In this document: piece after piece, positions 53,225 to 63,833 of the stretch
How the letters are laid out: each line of letters opens with the position of its first letter
How positions within the stretch are numbered: position 1 is the first letter of the stretch
DNA from: Erinaceus europaeus
Lineage: Eukaryota > Chordata > Mammalia > Eulipotyphla > Erinaceidae
DNA length: 64,000 nucleotides
Reading direction: 5' to 3'
Assembly: GCF_950295315.1 (NCBI RefSeq)
Contig: NC_080172.1
Location: forward strand, 75,505,577 to 75,569,576
Made by a program: the position numbers and the translations under genes
The notes under the pieces: generated by a model
Database searches by the model: none
What the model was told of the DNA's origin: nothing
What the model saw: the letters and a program-made list of their open reading frames with translations, nothing else

Positions 53225-53291
53225 ACAGGCTTTAGACCCAGGGTAACAAGGATTTACTTATTGTTCCACTGATTCTTAGATGTTATAGACA

Positions 53292-53377
53292 TTTGCAGGA
53301 GCAGTGCCAAGGATCAAGCTCAGAGCCTCATGCATGTGAAGCCTGTGCTCTACCACTGAGCTGTTACATCACTGGCC
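53292..53377 (-). mobile_element. tRNA-type SINE fragment
   Basis: GGATCAAGCTCAGAGCCTCAT and GCTCTACCACTGAGCTG resemble a tRNA-head SINE reversed. Confidence 0.5.
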
Positions 53378-53649
53378 CCAATGTGGTGTGGAGATTTACT
53401 AGTCTTTCCGCAATAGTAATCCTTGTTCTCCTGGGAAATTCTTCAAACTACAATTCTCATGGATGTTATCTTTCCTTAGACACGAACTCCTTGATTCTTG
53501 GACCTTCTTGGTTTTCTGTCTTGGCTCTCTATTCTCTTCCCACGACATTTGCACTTGAGCACCAGACCCTTTACTACTCACTATATTTTTCTAGGACTGA
53601 TTCAGCTAACAGAGATAAGAGTGCGTGAGTGCACATGTGTGTATGCTTA

Positions 53650-53894
53650 ATGTTTTTCATTGTTGTAGTTATTGTTGTTGTTACTGATGTCGTCATTGTT
53701 GGATAGGACAGAGAGAAATGGAGAGAGGAGGGGAAGACAGAGAGGGGGAGAGAAAGACACTTGCAGACCTGCTTCACCACCTGTGAAGAGACTCCTGCAG
53801 GTGGGGAGCTGGGGGCTCGAATGGGGATCCTTATGCTGGTCCTTGCGCTTTGCGCCACGTGCGCTTAACCCACTGCGCTACTGCCTGACTCCCT
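53650..53894 (-). mobile_element. SINE-A
   Basis: TTCATTGTTGTAGTTATTGTT; head GCTACTGCCTGACTCCC. Confidence 0.92.
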
Positions 53895-54279
53895 AAATTC
53901 TGTGTTTTATGAACTTAACCACCTCCCTGGTACTTCTGTCCATTTTTAATATCCTGTGTAGTTGTTGTAGAGTTGTTTTATATTTTGAATACTAATACTT
54001 TGATAAATATATTATTTGTAAATATCTTCTGTAGGATTTTGGCTTTCATTTTGGTGATGGTTTGTCTTTTAGTTTGATGTAGTCTTGTTTAGTTTTATTT
54101 TATTTCTTTCTTATTGCTGGGTATGAATCCACAATGATAAGGTTAATACCAAGGAACTTACTGTTTATGTAAATTATTCTTTCAAGTCTTATATTCAAGC
54201 TTTTAACCCATTTTGAATTAATTTGTTGTGTAAGTGATCAAGTTTCACTCTTTTGCATGTAGTTGCCCAGTTTCCCAAC

Positions 54280-54280
<1 letters not shown>

Positions 54281-54328
<48 letters not shown>
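54281..54328. repeat. (AT)n microsatellite
   Basis: About 24 AT units, with CCAACATTATATAT on both sides. Confidence 0.95.
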
Positions 54329-54412
54329 CCAACATTATATATTTTTGTTTTGTGAGAAAAGTCAGCACACACTCTTCATCATTTGTGATGTTCTATTTGT
54401 TTGTTTCTTTGT

Positions 54413-54727
54413 TTTTGCCTCCAGGATTATCACTGGAGCACGGCACCTGCACTATGAATCCATTGCTCCTGGAGGCCATTTTTTCTCTTTTGTTGCCCTT
54501 GTTTATTGTTATTACTATTGTTGTTGTTGGATAGGGCAGAGAGAAATCAAGAGAGGAGGGGAAGACAGATGGGGGAGAGAAAGATAGATACCTGCAGACC
54601 TGTTTCACCACTTGTAAACTAATACCCCTACAGGTGGGGGTGGGGGGAGTTCGAACCAGGATCTTCAAGCTGGTCCTTGTGCTTTGCACCATGTGCACTT
54701 AACCTGCTGTGCTACCGCCTGGCCCCT
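54413..54727 (-). mobile_element. SINE-A long
   Basis: GCCTCCAGGATTATCACTGG; head GCTACCGCCTGGCCCC. Confidence 0.9.
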
Positions 54728-54738
54728 CTATTTTTTGC

Positions 54739-54785
<47 letters not shown>

Positions 54786-55092
54786 TCCTTCTTTCCTTCT
54801 TCCTTTCCTTCTTTCTTTGTTTCTTCCTTTCTTTTTTTCTTTCTTTTCCATTTTGTTGCCCTTGTTTTTTTATTGTTGTTATTATTGATGTTGTCATTGT
54901 TGGATGGGACAGAGAGAAATGGAGAGAGGAAGGGAAGACGGGGGGTGGGGGGAAGACACCTGCAGACCTGCTTCACCGCCTGTGAAGTGACTCCTGCAGG
55001 TGGGGAGCCAGGGACTTGAATTGGGATCCTTATGCTGGTCCTTGTGCTTCACACCACGTGAGCTTAACCAGCTGTGCTACCGCCCGACTCCC
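54728..55092 (-). mobile_element. SINE-A with (CTTT)n tail
   Basis: Pyrimidine tetramers 54741-54845; head GCTACCGCCCGACTCCC. CTATTTGTTT-like words at 54393, 54727 and 55091. Confidence 0.9.
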
Positions 55093-55324
55093 TATTTGTT
55101 TTTATATATTTCCAGCCTCATGCATGCAAGGCATGCGCTACTCTACTGCTGAGTAACCTCCCCAGCCTCCAGCATCACTTATTGAAGAGGCTTTCCCTGT
55201 CCTATAGTATACACTTAGCTCTTTTGCCATAAGTTAGTTGTCCATACCAGAAGATTCTGTTTGTTTGCTTATTTTGTGGGACTTCACCCATGCATAAATT
55301 TACCACTTTGGCTGCCTTCTTATT

Positions 55325-55452
55325 CAGATAAATAGAAGTAAGTAGAGAGAGACCACAATACCAGAACTTTCTCTGGTGCCATAGCAACTCCCATGGGCCT
55401 AATGCATGACAAGGCAGTCACTCTCCCCAGTGAGATATTTCTCCAGTCCTCT
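55325..55452 (-). mobile_element. SINE-F
   Basis: GTAAGTAGAGAGAGACCACAA, GAGATATTTCTCCAGTCC. Confidence 0.55.
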
Positions 55453-56438
55453 GAAGTTCTTATATACGTATATGTTTAATTCTGTCCTCACTCCCTAGAC
55501 CATAAACTTTTCAGGGCACTATTACTATCTGTCTTGCTCACAGCTGATTTTTCAGTGCTTAGAACAATGTTGGCCACCACAAAATAAGTGTTTGTTCAAG
55601 TTGACTATTTGGTTTGCAAGTATGTTGAGAAAAAAGTAGAGAAAAGAGAGAAAATCCTCTTTTTTCTGTGATGTAGGACACAAAGTGTTCTCCTGATAAT
55701 GAGAAAGAGGTAGGGCAGGGCTGTGAGACAATAATGAGCCATTTCAGACTCTTCTCTCACTGGTGTGTGTGTTCTTAGATCAGCAGTTGAAATTTTTGTT
55801 TTAATTCTAATTAATATTTCTTAAAAAATAATTTTATGGGAGACAATTTTTTTTTTTTTTTTTTTTAGCATTGACTTCCCAAAACACCAGTGTCACATCT
55901 TTTACATTCCTGGTGTAGATTTGATTTCCCTTAATCCATTGTTTTTGTTTTCCCCCTTGCTTAAAGGATCTTCTATATATGTCCTTGGTAACCCAAAATT
56001 AGATAAAGCAAAGCACAAGCGTTAGTGTTTCCTTTCCTCCTGGCTCTCATTACATTCTCTAGCAAGTCATTTAACACATTGGTAGCCACACTTTTATCAT
56101 TGTTTCCCATCAGTAAAGTCTAGGTGTTTTGCAAGTATTAAACTCATGCTTTGATACCCATGCTTCTATCTCTCTCATCAGCAAAGTCTATGACTTTCAT
56201 AGGAATTGTGAAAATATATTAATAATTTTTGACATGAATAAGAAGTTCTATTTAAGGGTATATCTGGGATGCAATGTTTTTTCTCTCTCATCTTTTTAAT
56301 AGTGTTTTCTTAAAATGACTTTCATAAAATTTTCACACTTCATTTTTATTGGTTCATACAGACATTTCTCAAGAATTTATGAAGGTGATGAAAAAAGTAA
56401 TTAAGCAAAGAACTGCTTCGTACAGACGAAAGCATTTA
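55453..56438. other. Intergenic, unique-looking
   Basis: Contains an 18-T run near 55849. No gene or repeat family recognised. Confidence 0.5.
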
Positions 56439-56452
56439 AAATTATCTTTCTT

Positions 56453-56702
56453 TTTTTTTTTGCTTCCCCACTGAACATGGGTCAATCCATACTCTCAGCC
56501 TGTCTTTCTTGTTCCCTAGTGGGGCAGGGCTCTGGGGAAGCGGGGCTCCAGGACACATTGGTAGGGTTGTCTGTCCTGGGAAGTCTGGTTGGCATCATGA
56601 CAGCATCTGGAATCTGGTGGCTGAAAAGAGTTAACATATAAAGCCAAACAAGTTATTGACTAATCATGAACCTAAAGGCTGGAGTAGTGCAGATGAAGAG
56701 TT
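56453..56702 (-). mobile_element. E1 copy with internal 3' end and TSD
   Basis: TSD AAATTATCTTTCTT at 56439-56452 and 56703-56716. The poly(A) side joins the E1 body at CCACTGAACATGGG reversed, about 200 bases short of the usual E1 3' end. Confidence 0.82.
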
Positions 56703-56722
56703 AAATTATCTTTCTTAAGGAA

Positions 56723-56726
<4 letters not shown>

Positions 56727-56770
<44 letters not shown>
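56727..56770 (+). repeat. (CA)n microsatellite
   Basis: About 20 AC units. Confidence 0.95.
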
Positions 56771-56771
<1 letters not shown>

Positions 56772-57680
56772 CAGAGAGAGAAATACAGCTTTTGGAAAAC
56801 CAGATCAGCCTGCTGGGCATGCTGAACCAGTTCTAGTCTATCCCAAAAGTAGAAGGGAAAATGTGCCATTATTTTTCTGAAGCAGTTCAGAAAGCCAAAT
56901 GTGTTTTCACAGGATATTGCTTCCAGTAGCTTTGAGGGGGCTTCTGAATTGCTTTTTCACTAAAACCTATATGCTCTTTACATGTGTGGCTGAAGAAAAA
57001 GAAGGGTCATAGACATACACCAGTAACAGGTCAGCAGCTAGGTGGCACCCCTTTTGGGCCCTTGTACTCAGTACAAACAAGGGCTTTTAAGAACAAGTCT
57101 CTACTCATATGTATCTATAGATCAAAAGCTCTAAGAAAAATGAAACATTGCTCAAATCTTTCTTAGCCTGTGCCTAATCTTGATTAGGGAACTTGTTTTT
57201 AGAATTGTCCACATTTGGTCAACCATATGTGTGGGAGGAAAGAACACATTATCACTCTGAATATCTATCCATGACTTTTCTCTCTTGTTGAATAACCATC
57301 AGAGACTTGGAGTTTCCCTGGTGTATTTCTTTGCCTCCAAGCAGATCTGGATGCAAACCATAAATGTTTGAATTCATTCTTTTGAGTCTTCCAAGGAGAT
57401 TACACAACTTGCTTTCAAATGCAATAATCCTTATTCTAACCCACAAGGCATAACCTTTCATTTCCCAGGCTGTAGTTGAGAGATTTTCAATATGTGGATG
57501 ACAGAGTCAGTGGTATTTGACTGGAAGCTCCCACTTGGGTTTCCTTTTAAGGACATTTAGCTTCTAGGTTTTTCTCATTTTCATGAACCTCAAATGGTCT
57601 CATGAAACGTGGGAGGTCTGTTCTTTCCTCCCTTCCTCCTTCTCCCTCTTCCTTTCCCTCTTTATTTATTATCAACCAGG
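56771..57680. other. Intergenic, unique-looking
   Basis: No repeat recognised; frames are short and without splice context. Confidence 0.5.
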
Positions 57681-57805
57681 CAGGAGTGGGGGCAGGGAAG
57701 AGATCCCAGCATTGCTTAATTCTGGCAAGAGGTGGTGTGGTGGAGTGAATCTGAAGCTTCTGGGGCCTCAGATGTGCGAGTTCTGTGTTCTATCAGACTG
57801 AGCTT
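57680..57805 (-). mobile_element. SINE-C remnant
   Basis: CCCAGCATTGCTTAATTCTGG and GAATCTGAAGCTTCTGGGGCC; diverged. Confidence 0.5.
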
Positions 57806-57878
57806 TCTTCATGGCCTCTGGGAGGTTTATTTCTTGCTGCTCCCAAGATCAACATCCAGAGCTCTGCAGAAATCTTTC

Positions 57879-58176
57879 ACCTGGGAGTCGGGCGGTAGCG
57901 CAGTGGGTTAAGCTCACATGGCGCGAAGCGCAAGGACTGGTGCTAGGATCCCAGTTGAAGCCCCCGGCTCTCCACCTGCAGGGGAGTCGCTTCACAGGCG
58001 GTGAAGCAGGTCTGCAAGTCTCTCTCTTCCTCTCCCCGTTTCTGTCTTCCCCTCCTCTATCCATTTCTCTCTATCCTGTCCAACAGTGACGACATCAATA
58101 ATAACAACAACTACAATAATAAAAGACAACAAGGGCAACAAGAAGGAATAAATAAATTAATTAATTAATTAAAAAA
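57879..58176 (+). mobile_element. SINE-A, near consensus, with TSD
   Basis: TSD AGAAATCTTTC at 57868-57878 and 58177-58187; GGGAGTCGGGCGGTAGCGCAG head. Confidence 0.94.
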
Positions 58177-58223
58177 AGAAATCTTTCTCCTACTTCAGCT
58201 AGGGCTCTCTCAAAAGTGTTGTT

Positions 58224-58358
58224 AGCAGTCTGGGAGGTGGCATAGTGAGTGGATAAATGTTGGACTGTCAAGCATGAGGTCCTGAGTTCAATTCCCAGCA
58301 GTGCATGTTCCAAAATGATGTTTTGGTTCACTTTCCTATCTCTTTCAGTAAATTTAAG
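58224..58358 (+). mobile_element. SINE-D
   Basis: GTCTGGGAGGTGGCATAGTG head; GAGTTCAATTCCCAGC box B. Confidence 0.85.
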
Positions 58359-58455
58359 TACTGTGTTAAACTAGCTCAAGACTAACTCAGTTTGAGCTTT
58401 CTAAGAGGCAGCTTTGTTCCTCCCCCACTTTTCCATTTCATTGTTTATTGAACTA

Positions 58456-58635
58456 GGTGATGGCTAATTTAATAGACCACACACATAACCATGTGCAAAG
58501 ACCTGGGTTCAACAGTCCAGTCCCCACCAGCAAGGAGATGCTTCAGGTCTGCAGGTACTTCTCTTTCTCTTCTCCTCTCTATCTCCTCCTCCACTCTAAA
58601 TTTCTCTCTATCCTGTCAAAAAAAAAAAAAAGAGG
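58456..58635 (+). mobile_element. SINE-B, diverged
   Basis: ACCACACACATAACCATGTGC, TCTATCCTGTCAAAAAAAA. Confidence 0.7.
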
Positions 58636-58896
58636 AAGAAAGGAGATGGCTGGTTTATTTCAAATTTCACATTTGAGAAATAAATGAGAAAATATGATGG
58701 TATTACATACTGTAAAGGTCTAGTGAAACTTGTGTTTCAGTCAAATATGTGACTCTGTGTGTATGCTATATCTTGATGTGAAATGTTTTCTTATTGTGGT
58801 AAATAAAAACTAATAGTAACAGGTATGAACACCACTACCTAAATGAACATTCGGTATCTTATAGTAGAAAGGAGGCTATTTGTTTATTAAATATCT
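58636..58896. other. Intergenic, nothing recognised
   Basis: AT-rich spacer. Confidence 0.5.
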
Positions 58897-59100
58897 GTTT
58901 TTTAATTTTTATTTATTGGATAGAGACAGCCAGAAATTGAGAGGGAAGGAAGTGATAGAGAGGGAGAGAGACAGAAAGACATCTTCAGCCCTACTTCACC
59001 ACTTGTGAAGCTTTCCCTCTGCAGGTGGAGACTGGAGGCTTAAACCTGGGTCCTTGTACACTGTAACTTGTGTGCTCAACCAGGTGTGCCACCACCTGGC
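58897..59100 (-). mobile_element. SINE-B interrupted by the ERV
   Basis: TATTGGATAGAGACAGCCAG to CCACCACCTGGC, where the LTR starts. The last bases of its head should lie beyond the ERV, outside the window. Confidence 0.9.
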
Positions 59101-59577
59101 TGCCAGGCTTGCATCACAGGAGAGAGACCCGGAACTCATGGAGGTGTGGTAATATAATTCTTTATTTATGCGGGAGCCCCAGAGTCGGGTGTGAGCATAG
59201 TGGGTTAAGCCATGTGGCGCCAAACCACAATGGCTGGCATCCACCTTCCTGTCTGCACGCCTGCCCTCCTCCAGGTTGGGACAAGGAAAGAGAGAAACCA
59301 GAAACAGAAGTGACATTTATAGGATAAAACCGGAAGTGGCAAGTCAGAAACAGAAATGGCTAGGAAAAGGGGGTGGAGAAAGGAAAAAAGGCATGCTGGG
59401 AACTTCCTTAGCAACCGTTGCAATGGTTTTAACTGGTGGGATTAATGTTACCCTGCAGGCAGTGCAGGTAGAAAGAAGATAGATCAATGGGTGGGGATCT
59501 TTCAGGCAAAACAATGATTATGTAAATAGGCCATAGTATCAGCAATGGAGCAGGAGGGGCTGGCTTAATTCCCGACA
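59101..59577 (-). mobile_element. ERV 3' LTR
   Basis: 477 bases. In sense it runs TGTCGGGAATT...CCTGGCA, fixed at one end by the polypurine tract and at the other by alignment with the second LTR. On the sense strand there is a TATAAA (59321-59316) and an AATAAA (59166-59161), in the right order for U3-R-U5. The visible 167 bases of the other LTR differ at about 17 positions. Confidence 0.88.
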
Positions 59578-59598
59578 TCTCCCCCTTTCTTTTTATCT
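59578..59598 (-). promoter_or_regulatory. ERV polypurine tract
   Basis: Sense AAAAAGAAAGGGGGAGA directly abuts the 3' LTR's TGTCGGG; it primes plus-strand DNA synthesis in retroviruses. Confidence 0.85.
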
Positions 59599-59780
59599 AA
59601 TGGCCATAGTATCAGGAATGTGGGGTGCTTTGTGAGACAGGGAGTCTGATAGGATGAGGCACACTTTTGGGGTTACTACTGTCCCTTCTTGCTCAACCTC
59701 TCGGCAGAGAGATAGACTAACAGGATAGATGCACCCCTCATGTTCAAGCCCTGCCCAGCTCAACCACATCTTCACAATTT

Positions 59781-59806
59781 CCCGACATCTTCCTCTTTCT
59801 TAATGG
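59781..59806 (-). repeat. Second copy of LTR-start/polypurine junction
   Basis: CCCGACATCTTCCTCTTTCT and the following AATGGCCAT repeat the junction at 59571-59606 with a few changes. Confidence 0.7.
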
Positions 59807-60050
59807 CCATATATAAATGGGTCAATGTCTGTAAAATATTCCATTTCTGTCAGGGGTATAGCAGTGTAGGGGTGAACAAAAACCTTTTTGGCAGAAACCT
59901 GAATGATATTATGCAGGTATTTTTTAAAGAACTGGAATAAGACAGGGAGGGACAAGTAGGAAAGCAGCAAGAGCCAGTGTGATGTCAAAGGGCAGGCCTG
60001 GTGGGCTGAGGGGACTATCTGACAGAGGGGGTGGGGCCTAATGACGAAGG

Positions 60051-60140
60051 GGCGTTTCCTTCTTCTGAGAGGCAGGGCCTGGCAGTGAGGGGGCATTTCC
60101 TGCCTCTGAGGGGCAGGGCCTGGCAGTGAGGGGGCATTTG
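60051..60140. repeat. 41-bp tandem repeat in ERV interior
   Basis: About 2.2 units; GCAGGGCCTGGCAGTGAGGG ends each of the two full units. GC-rich against AT-rich surroundings. Confidence 0.85.
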
Positions 60141-60269
60141 GCCTGCCAGGTGAAGGAGTGGGGGCCTGATAGGCCGAGGGGCGAGAGGGGTGATTTGGCA
60201 TTGCAGAGTCCCGAGACAGTTGGCTTCAAAGTCCATGGACTGCTACAGTCAGTCCTTGAGAAGTCCATC

Positions 60270-60400
60270 AGTGTAAAGGAAATGTCCAAGAGCTCCACCA
60301 GCAAGTCCAATAGAAGCGTTAGTCCAATGCCAATGACCAGGGCAAGAAACACCATACATCTTATCTTGATGAGGGAAGACAGCCACCGGAATTTTGCTTT
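60270..60400 (-). pseudogene. Env TM-like hydrophobic segment
   Basis: In the - frame with a methionine at 60355, about 22 mostly hydrophobic residues follow a Trp-Leu-Ser-Ser-Leu start, like the membrane anchor near the end of a betaretroviral Env. The position just upstream of the 3' LTR fits. No surface domain or disulphide motif is visible, so it may be chance. Confidence 0.35.
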
Positions 60401-62100
60401 TCTGTAGAGAGTGACCTGAAACCGCCAAAAGGTGACATGTGAAGCAGAAGCAGGAAGGGCAGACAGTGATGGGCGAAAGAAAGGCAGTAGGAAAGTTCTG
60501 TCCTTGGAGTCTGAATCAGGTTCTCCAGATCGTGTCAGGTCACATCATGGGTTTTGGGGTGGGAGCGCTGTAGTCATGTCATCTTGTGGATGATGTCAGA
60601 GGACAGGGGTCCAAATGGATTTCTGTGGATTCCTATGAAAGAAACACATACAAATCTGCTTCTTCTGGTTAGCAGGGTGTCTGGTTCAAATTTTTATAGA
60701 TATTAAAAGAGGTTTAATGTAGTTAGTGCCTTAACCAACTGAATATTGGGCAGATGTATCCCCCCTTTTTCTTTACTTAATTGGACCTAGGCATTTGGTG
60801 GGCCTTCTCAATAACCGTTTGTCTTTGGGGGTTTCAAGGGATGTCTATGGTATGGGTGATGTTATAAAGGAAAAAAGTCTTTAAATTGTTGGCTGACAGA
60901 GGAAGGCCTATAGTGGCAAAGTGGGATACACCAGTTAAGTGTAGAAAAATATGTGAATGTTGTTGTTAATTTACATAAGTTGTATATGGCGGGGCTTCTA
61001 TATAGTTTAATATCTTACTGTATGAGCAGATGCTTTTTCATATGAAGGCCTGACATAGCTATAAACATTTATTTGTGAAGAAAAAAACTTGTAACAAATT
61101 AGAAGTTTATTATAATTGATAACTGATCGAGTGATGATTATAATTGGTTTAACTACCTTTATAATTTTGGAAGGCCTTTCTAGTGTGGTTTTAAGGTTGT
61201 TTAAACAGTTTAAGCTCAATAAAATGTGGAAAGGTAAACAGAAGAATAATTTTTAGAAGCCTCAGGTATGAGAAACATTAGCATAACCATTGTGTGATCT
61301 ATCACTCACGCAGGCTGGTTCTACCTCTTTAATTGAGAAGGTATATGAGAGCTTTACATATCAATAACATCTATTCTACCTTTTGTTACACCCATTTAAT
61401 ATGGAGACACACTCTAGGTGTGCGCAGGATCTTCAGACCAGATTTAGTTAAAATATATTGATTTTTAACTAATTTTTACCTTAGACTTTAAACAAACTCA
61501 GGTTACTTAGAGAGTTAACACATGTTAGTGATAATGTTTTTTAGAACATTTACAATGTCAGATTGATGCCAGATTTGTTGTGGATTAATTTCCACAAGAT
61601 TAGTTCACAGGACACTTTTGGGAGCCCTCCAAAAATGTCCTGTATAGATCATTTGTATTTTAATTTTGGAGATGATAAATTGTCACGTTAAATATTTAGA
61701 CTTTTATCTAAAATACTCAGTTACTTTAGCAAATTAATTTTATCTTTATAAGACTTGTGTTGAAAACTCCTTCATTTAACTTTACCTGGTAAGAATGTAG
61801 CTTCAAACACACAAGGAGAAAAACTTTTGTTATGAAGACATATCATTTTGAACATGAATTGAGATCTGTACTGTCTTAGTTGAACCATTTTTACTCACAC
61901 AGTTTTCAAGACTAAACTTTTCATTTTTATACCAAGACTTAAAAAAAATCTAAAGAGGAAAAAACAAATTTTGGGGGATGTTTCTGGATGTCTCCAGAAA
62001 CCATGGCTGCATCCAACATTTTTATATAAAGTCAATTAAGTTTCAGAGTACTCTGAGCAAAATGGGTCATACAAAATATTCAGTCATTCAAATCACTCTC
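60400..62100 (-). other. ERV non-coding interior
   Basis: About 1.7 kb, AT-rich, with no frame longer than 70 codons and no RT or integrase motif. It occupies the place of pol and most of env. Two short hairpins (61607-61643 and 61980-62001) stand out. The origin of the sequence is not recognised. Confidence 0.6.
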
Positions 62101-62454
62101 TTACAAAGCACAACAGAAAGCAGAGGGGGCAGACAGCAAGCTTAAGATATTCAGAGAGAACAAGGGGGAGATTATGAAATCAGACCGACACTCTGGAGTT
62201 CCTTTTGGACTCTGGGCTGAGGGCTGTCCTGCTTCCTGCAAAAGTGGTAGGCATGTACCATTTTTATGAAACTTAGACCAACAGTCTTTCCTCCAATGAA
62301 AACATTTCTGGCATCTAGGACAAGGCATTTGGGGCTTCCGGGATTCCGGCCGGGGGTGGAAGTCACGCCTAGGAATGGCACACTCACTTTGCCAATGGTC
62401 ATGACCGCCGCACCCAAAGCAGCCGCCTTTCTTTTCTAAAGTGGCAGCAAAGGC
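62101..62454 (-). pseudogene. ERV gag nucleocapsid remnant
   Basis: Two zinc knuckles of the form C-x2-C-x4-H-x4-C, at 62421-62380 and 62322-62281, in the same frame 33 codons apart. The segment after them is Pro/Ser/Gln-rich and ends at a stop at 62101. An in-frame TAA (62457-62455) separates it from the capsid piece. Confidence 0.85.
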
Positions 62455-62745
62455 TTATGCCATGGCTAAACCTTGGTTGGCTTTAGAAGATAACTCTTGA
62501 GTTGCCACAGTCCAGGAGTCTGGATGTTCGTTTTTAACACTAAGGCATGCTTGGCGGAAGTCAGGAAGTATGGCATCCCAGACAATAGAACTCAGGAGGA
62601 GGAAACAAGCATCAGGCTCAGAGATCTTTCTCTCCAAACCTGATTGGACCCTACTTATGAACTCAGCTAGTGACTCATCTGGTTCCTGGCAGAGGGAGAG
62701 AATAGGGGCAGGACTTTCCCAGTAGGAGGCATTAGCCTGTCCCAA
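62455..62745 (-). pseudogene. ERV gag capsid C-terminal remnant
   Basis: 96 codons from a chance methionine. A Glu-Pro-x-Glu-Ser-Leu-x-x-Phe-x-x-Arg pattern matches the retroviral major homology region, and the following residues resemble the capsid C-terminal domain. It ends at the TAA that precedes the nucleocapsid piece in the same frame. Confidence 0.75.
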
Positions 62746-63070
62746 GCCTGCAAGGCAAAGAGGCGCACCTGGTCAAAATAACCGAGTGTAAACCTGGCCT
62801 CTGCCTGTTTAATTCTGGTTCCCAAACGACCCGTTCCAAACAGAGCCTCAAAATCCCACTTTGGCTGACTCTGACTATTTCTCTGGGATTGCTGTAAACA
62901 TGCATCTAAAAAAAAATGCTTCCCATTGAAGGAAGAGTGGGCCTGGGAGTTTAGCGCAAGCTACGTCCCTCCAGTCTTGGGGGGTATTAAGGTTCTGGAG
63001 AAGGCCTTGTAAAATGGATCTGGTCCATGGAGCATGAACTCTGTCCTCCTTAATTGCCTGATGAAGTTTT
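62746..63070 (-). pseudogene. ERV gag capsid N-terminal region, broken
   Basis: Between the two open gag pieces the - strand still has short capsid-like stretches (Trp-rich, helical) broken by several stops and frame changes, including an expanded T run (T8 in sense) near 62912. Confidence 0.55.
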
Positions 63071-63610
63071 TTAAAGATCTATGGAGGAATACGCCTGAGG
63101 TCTCTGTCTATTGGGGGCAACGTTTACCAAGATTGTGGGGACTTGCTCCAGAGGAAAAGCTCTGTCGCAAAGCTGGCAAAGGTATTCTGTGTCCGATAGC
63201 GACATAGTGGTGGGAGGAGGAGTTGTGGAAGGGGAAGCTGCAGAAGCGGTGGTGGCAGCTGGAGATGTGTCTGCTGAAACAGAAGCCTCTGGGTGAAATG
63301 CAGAGGGCTTAGGGTGGGTCAGGATCGGGGTAGGAGGAGAGACAGGCTTGGGAGGTTTTACTTTCTCTAGAAGGCATGTAAGGTGCTGGGCAAGCAGAAT
63401 GACCGTCTCCTTTAATTCTTGGATCAAAGTCTCAAGGTCCCTTAGACTGGGGCTGTTTCCCGAGTTAACGTCGGCATTCTCCACAGGAAACATGGAAGGA
63501 GCTGGGGGAGTTTTAGGGGGAGCTTCCTGGGTCCTTTTAGAAGGGGTCCCTGCATATCTCCTGAAAGCTGTAACCATAGTCAAGAGGAACCAAGGTGTGG
63601 CCCAGACCAA
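63071..63610 (-). pseudogene. ERV gag N-terminal/proline-rich remnant
   Basis: 179 open codons. After an N-terminal part come an amphipathic Leu-rich helix and a Pro/Ala/Ser/Thr-rich linker (ORF residues about 85-135), as between matrix and capsid in betaretroviral Gag; then a segment ending in a stop at 63071. The true gag start is not certain; no myristoylation Met-Gly was identified. Confidence 0.6.
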
Positions 63611-63811
63611 ATGTCCCAGAGACAGAAAACCTGTTTAGCGAAAAAAAAAAATTAGAGGATTTGGGAATCCTCTTGATAAGGAGGGAGGTTTCCCATGACA
63701 GAGGGGTCTCAGGAAAATAAGAAGAGGGAGAAATAGAACCACAGTGCCTTCGCAAAACACGAGGCTGCAGAGAGACAAGTGGCTGTATACTTATCTTGGG
63801 CCGGGGGGGTA

Positions 63812-63831
63812 GGCCCCACGTTGGTGCACCA
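63812..63831 (-). promoter_or_regulatory. ERV primer binding site, tRNA-Lys type
   Basis: Two bases after the 5' LTR, the sense strand reads TGGTGCACCAACGTGGGGC. Against the tRNA-Lys1,2 site TGGCGCCCAACGTGGGGC it has one substitution and one inserted A. Confidence 0.82.
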
Positions 63832-63833
63832 GA

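Larger units (their letters stand above)
53950..55325 (-). mobile_element. L1 ORF2 remnant, antisense, broken by SINEs
   Basis: 53950-54390 (CAAGTCTTATATTCAAGCTTTT, AACCCATTTTGAATTAATTTG) and 55157-55325 (ATCACTTATTGAAGAGGCTTT). Classic antisense L1 order. Confidence 0.65.

Noticed and set aside
20700..59100. DR1, the expected neighbour of CCDC18 in human
   Set aside because: No histone-fold coding exon was seen in any frame; it probably lies beyond this window.
60400..62100. Hidden pol (RT or integrase) in the ERV
   Set aside because: No catalytic motif or frame over 70 codons; a profile search would be needed to exclude a very decayed pol.
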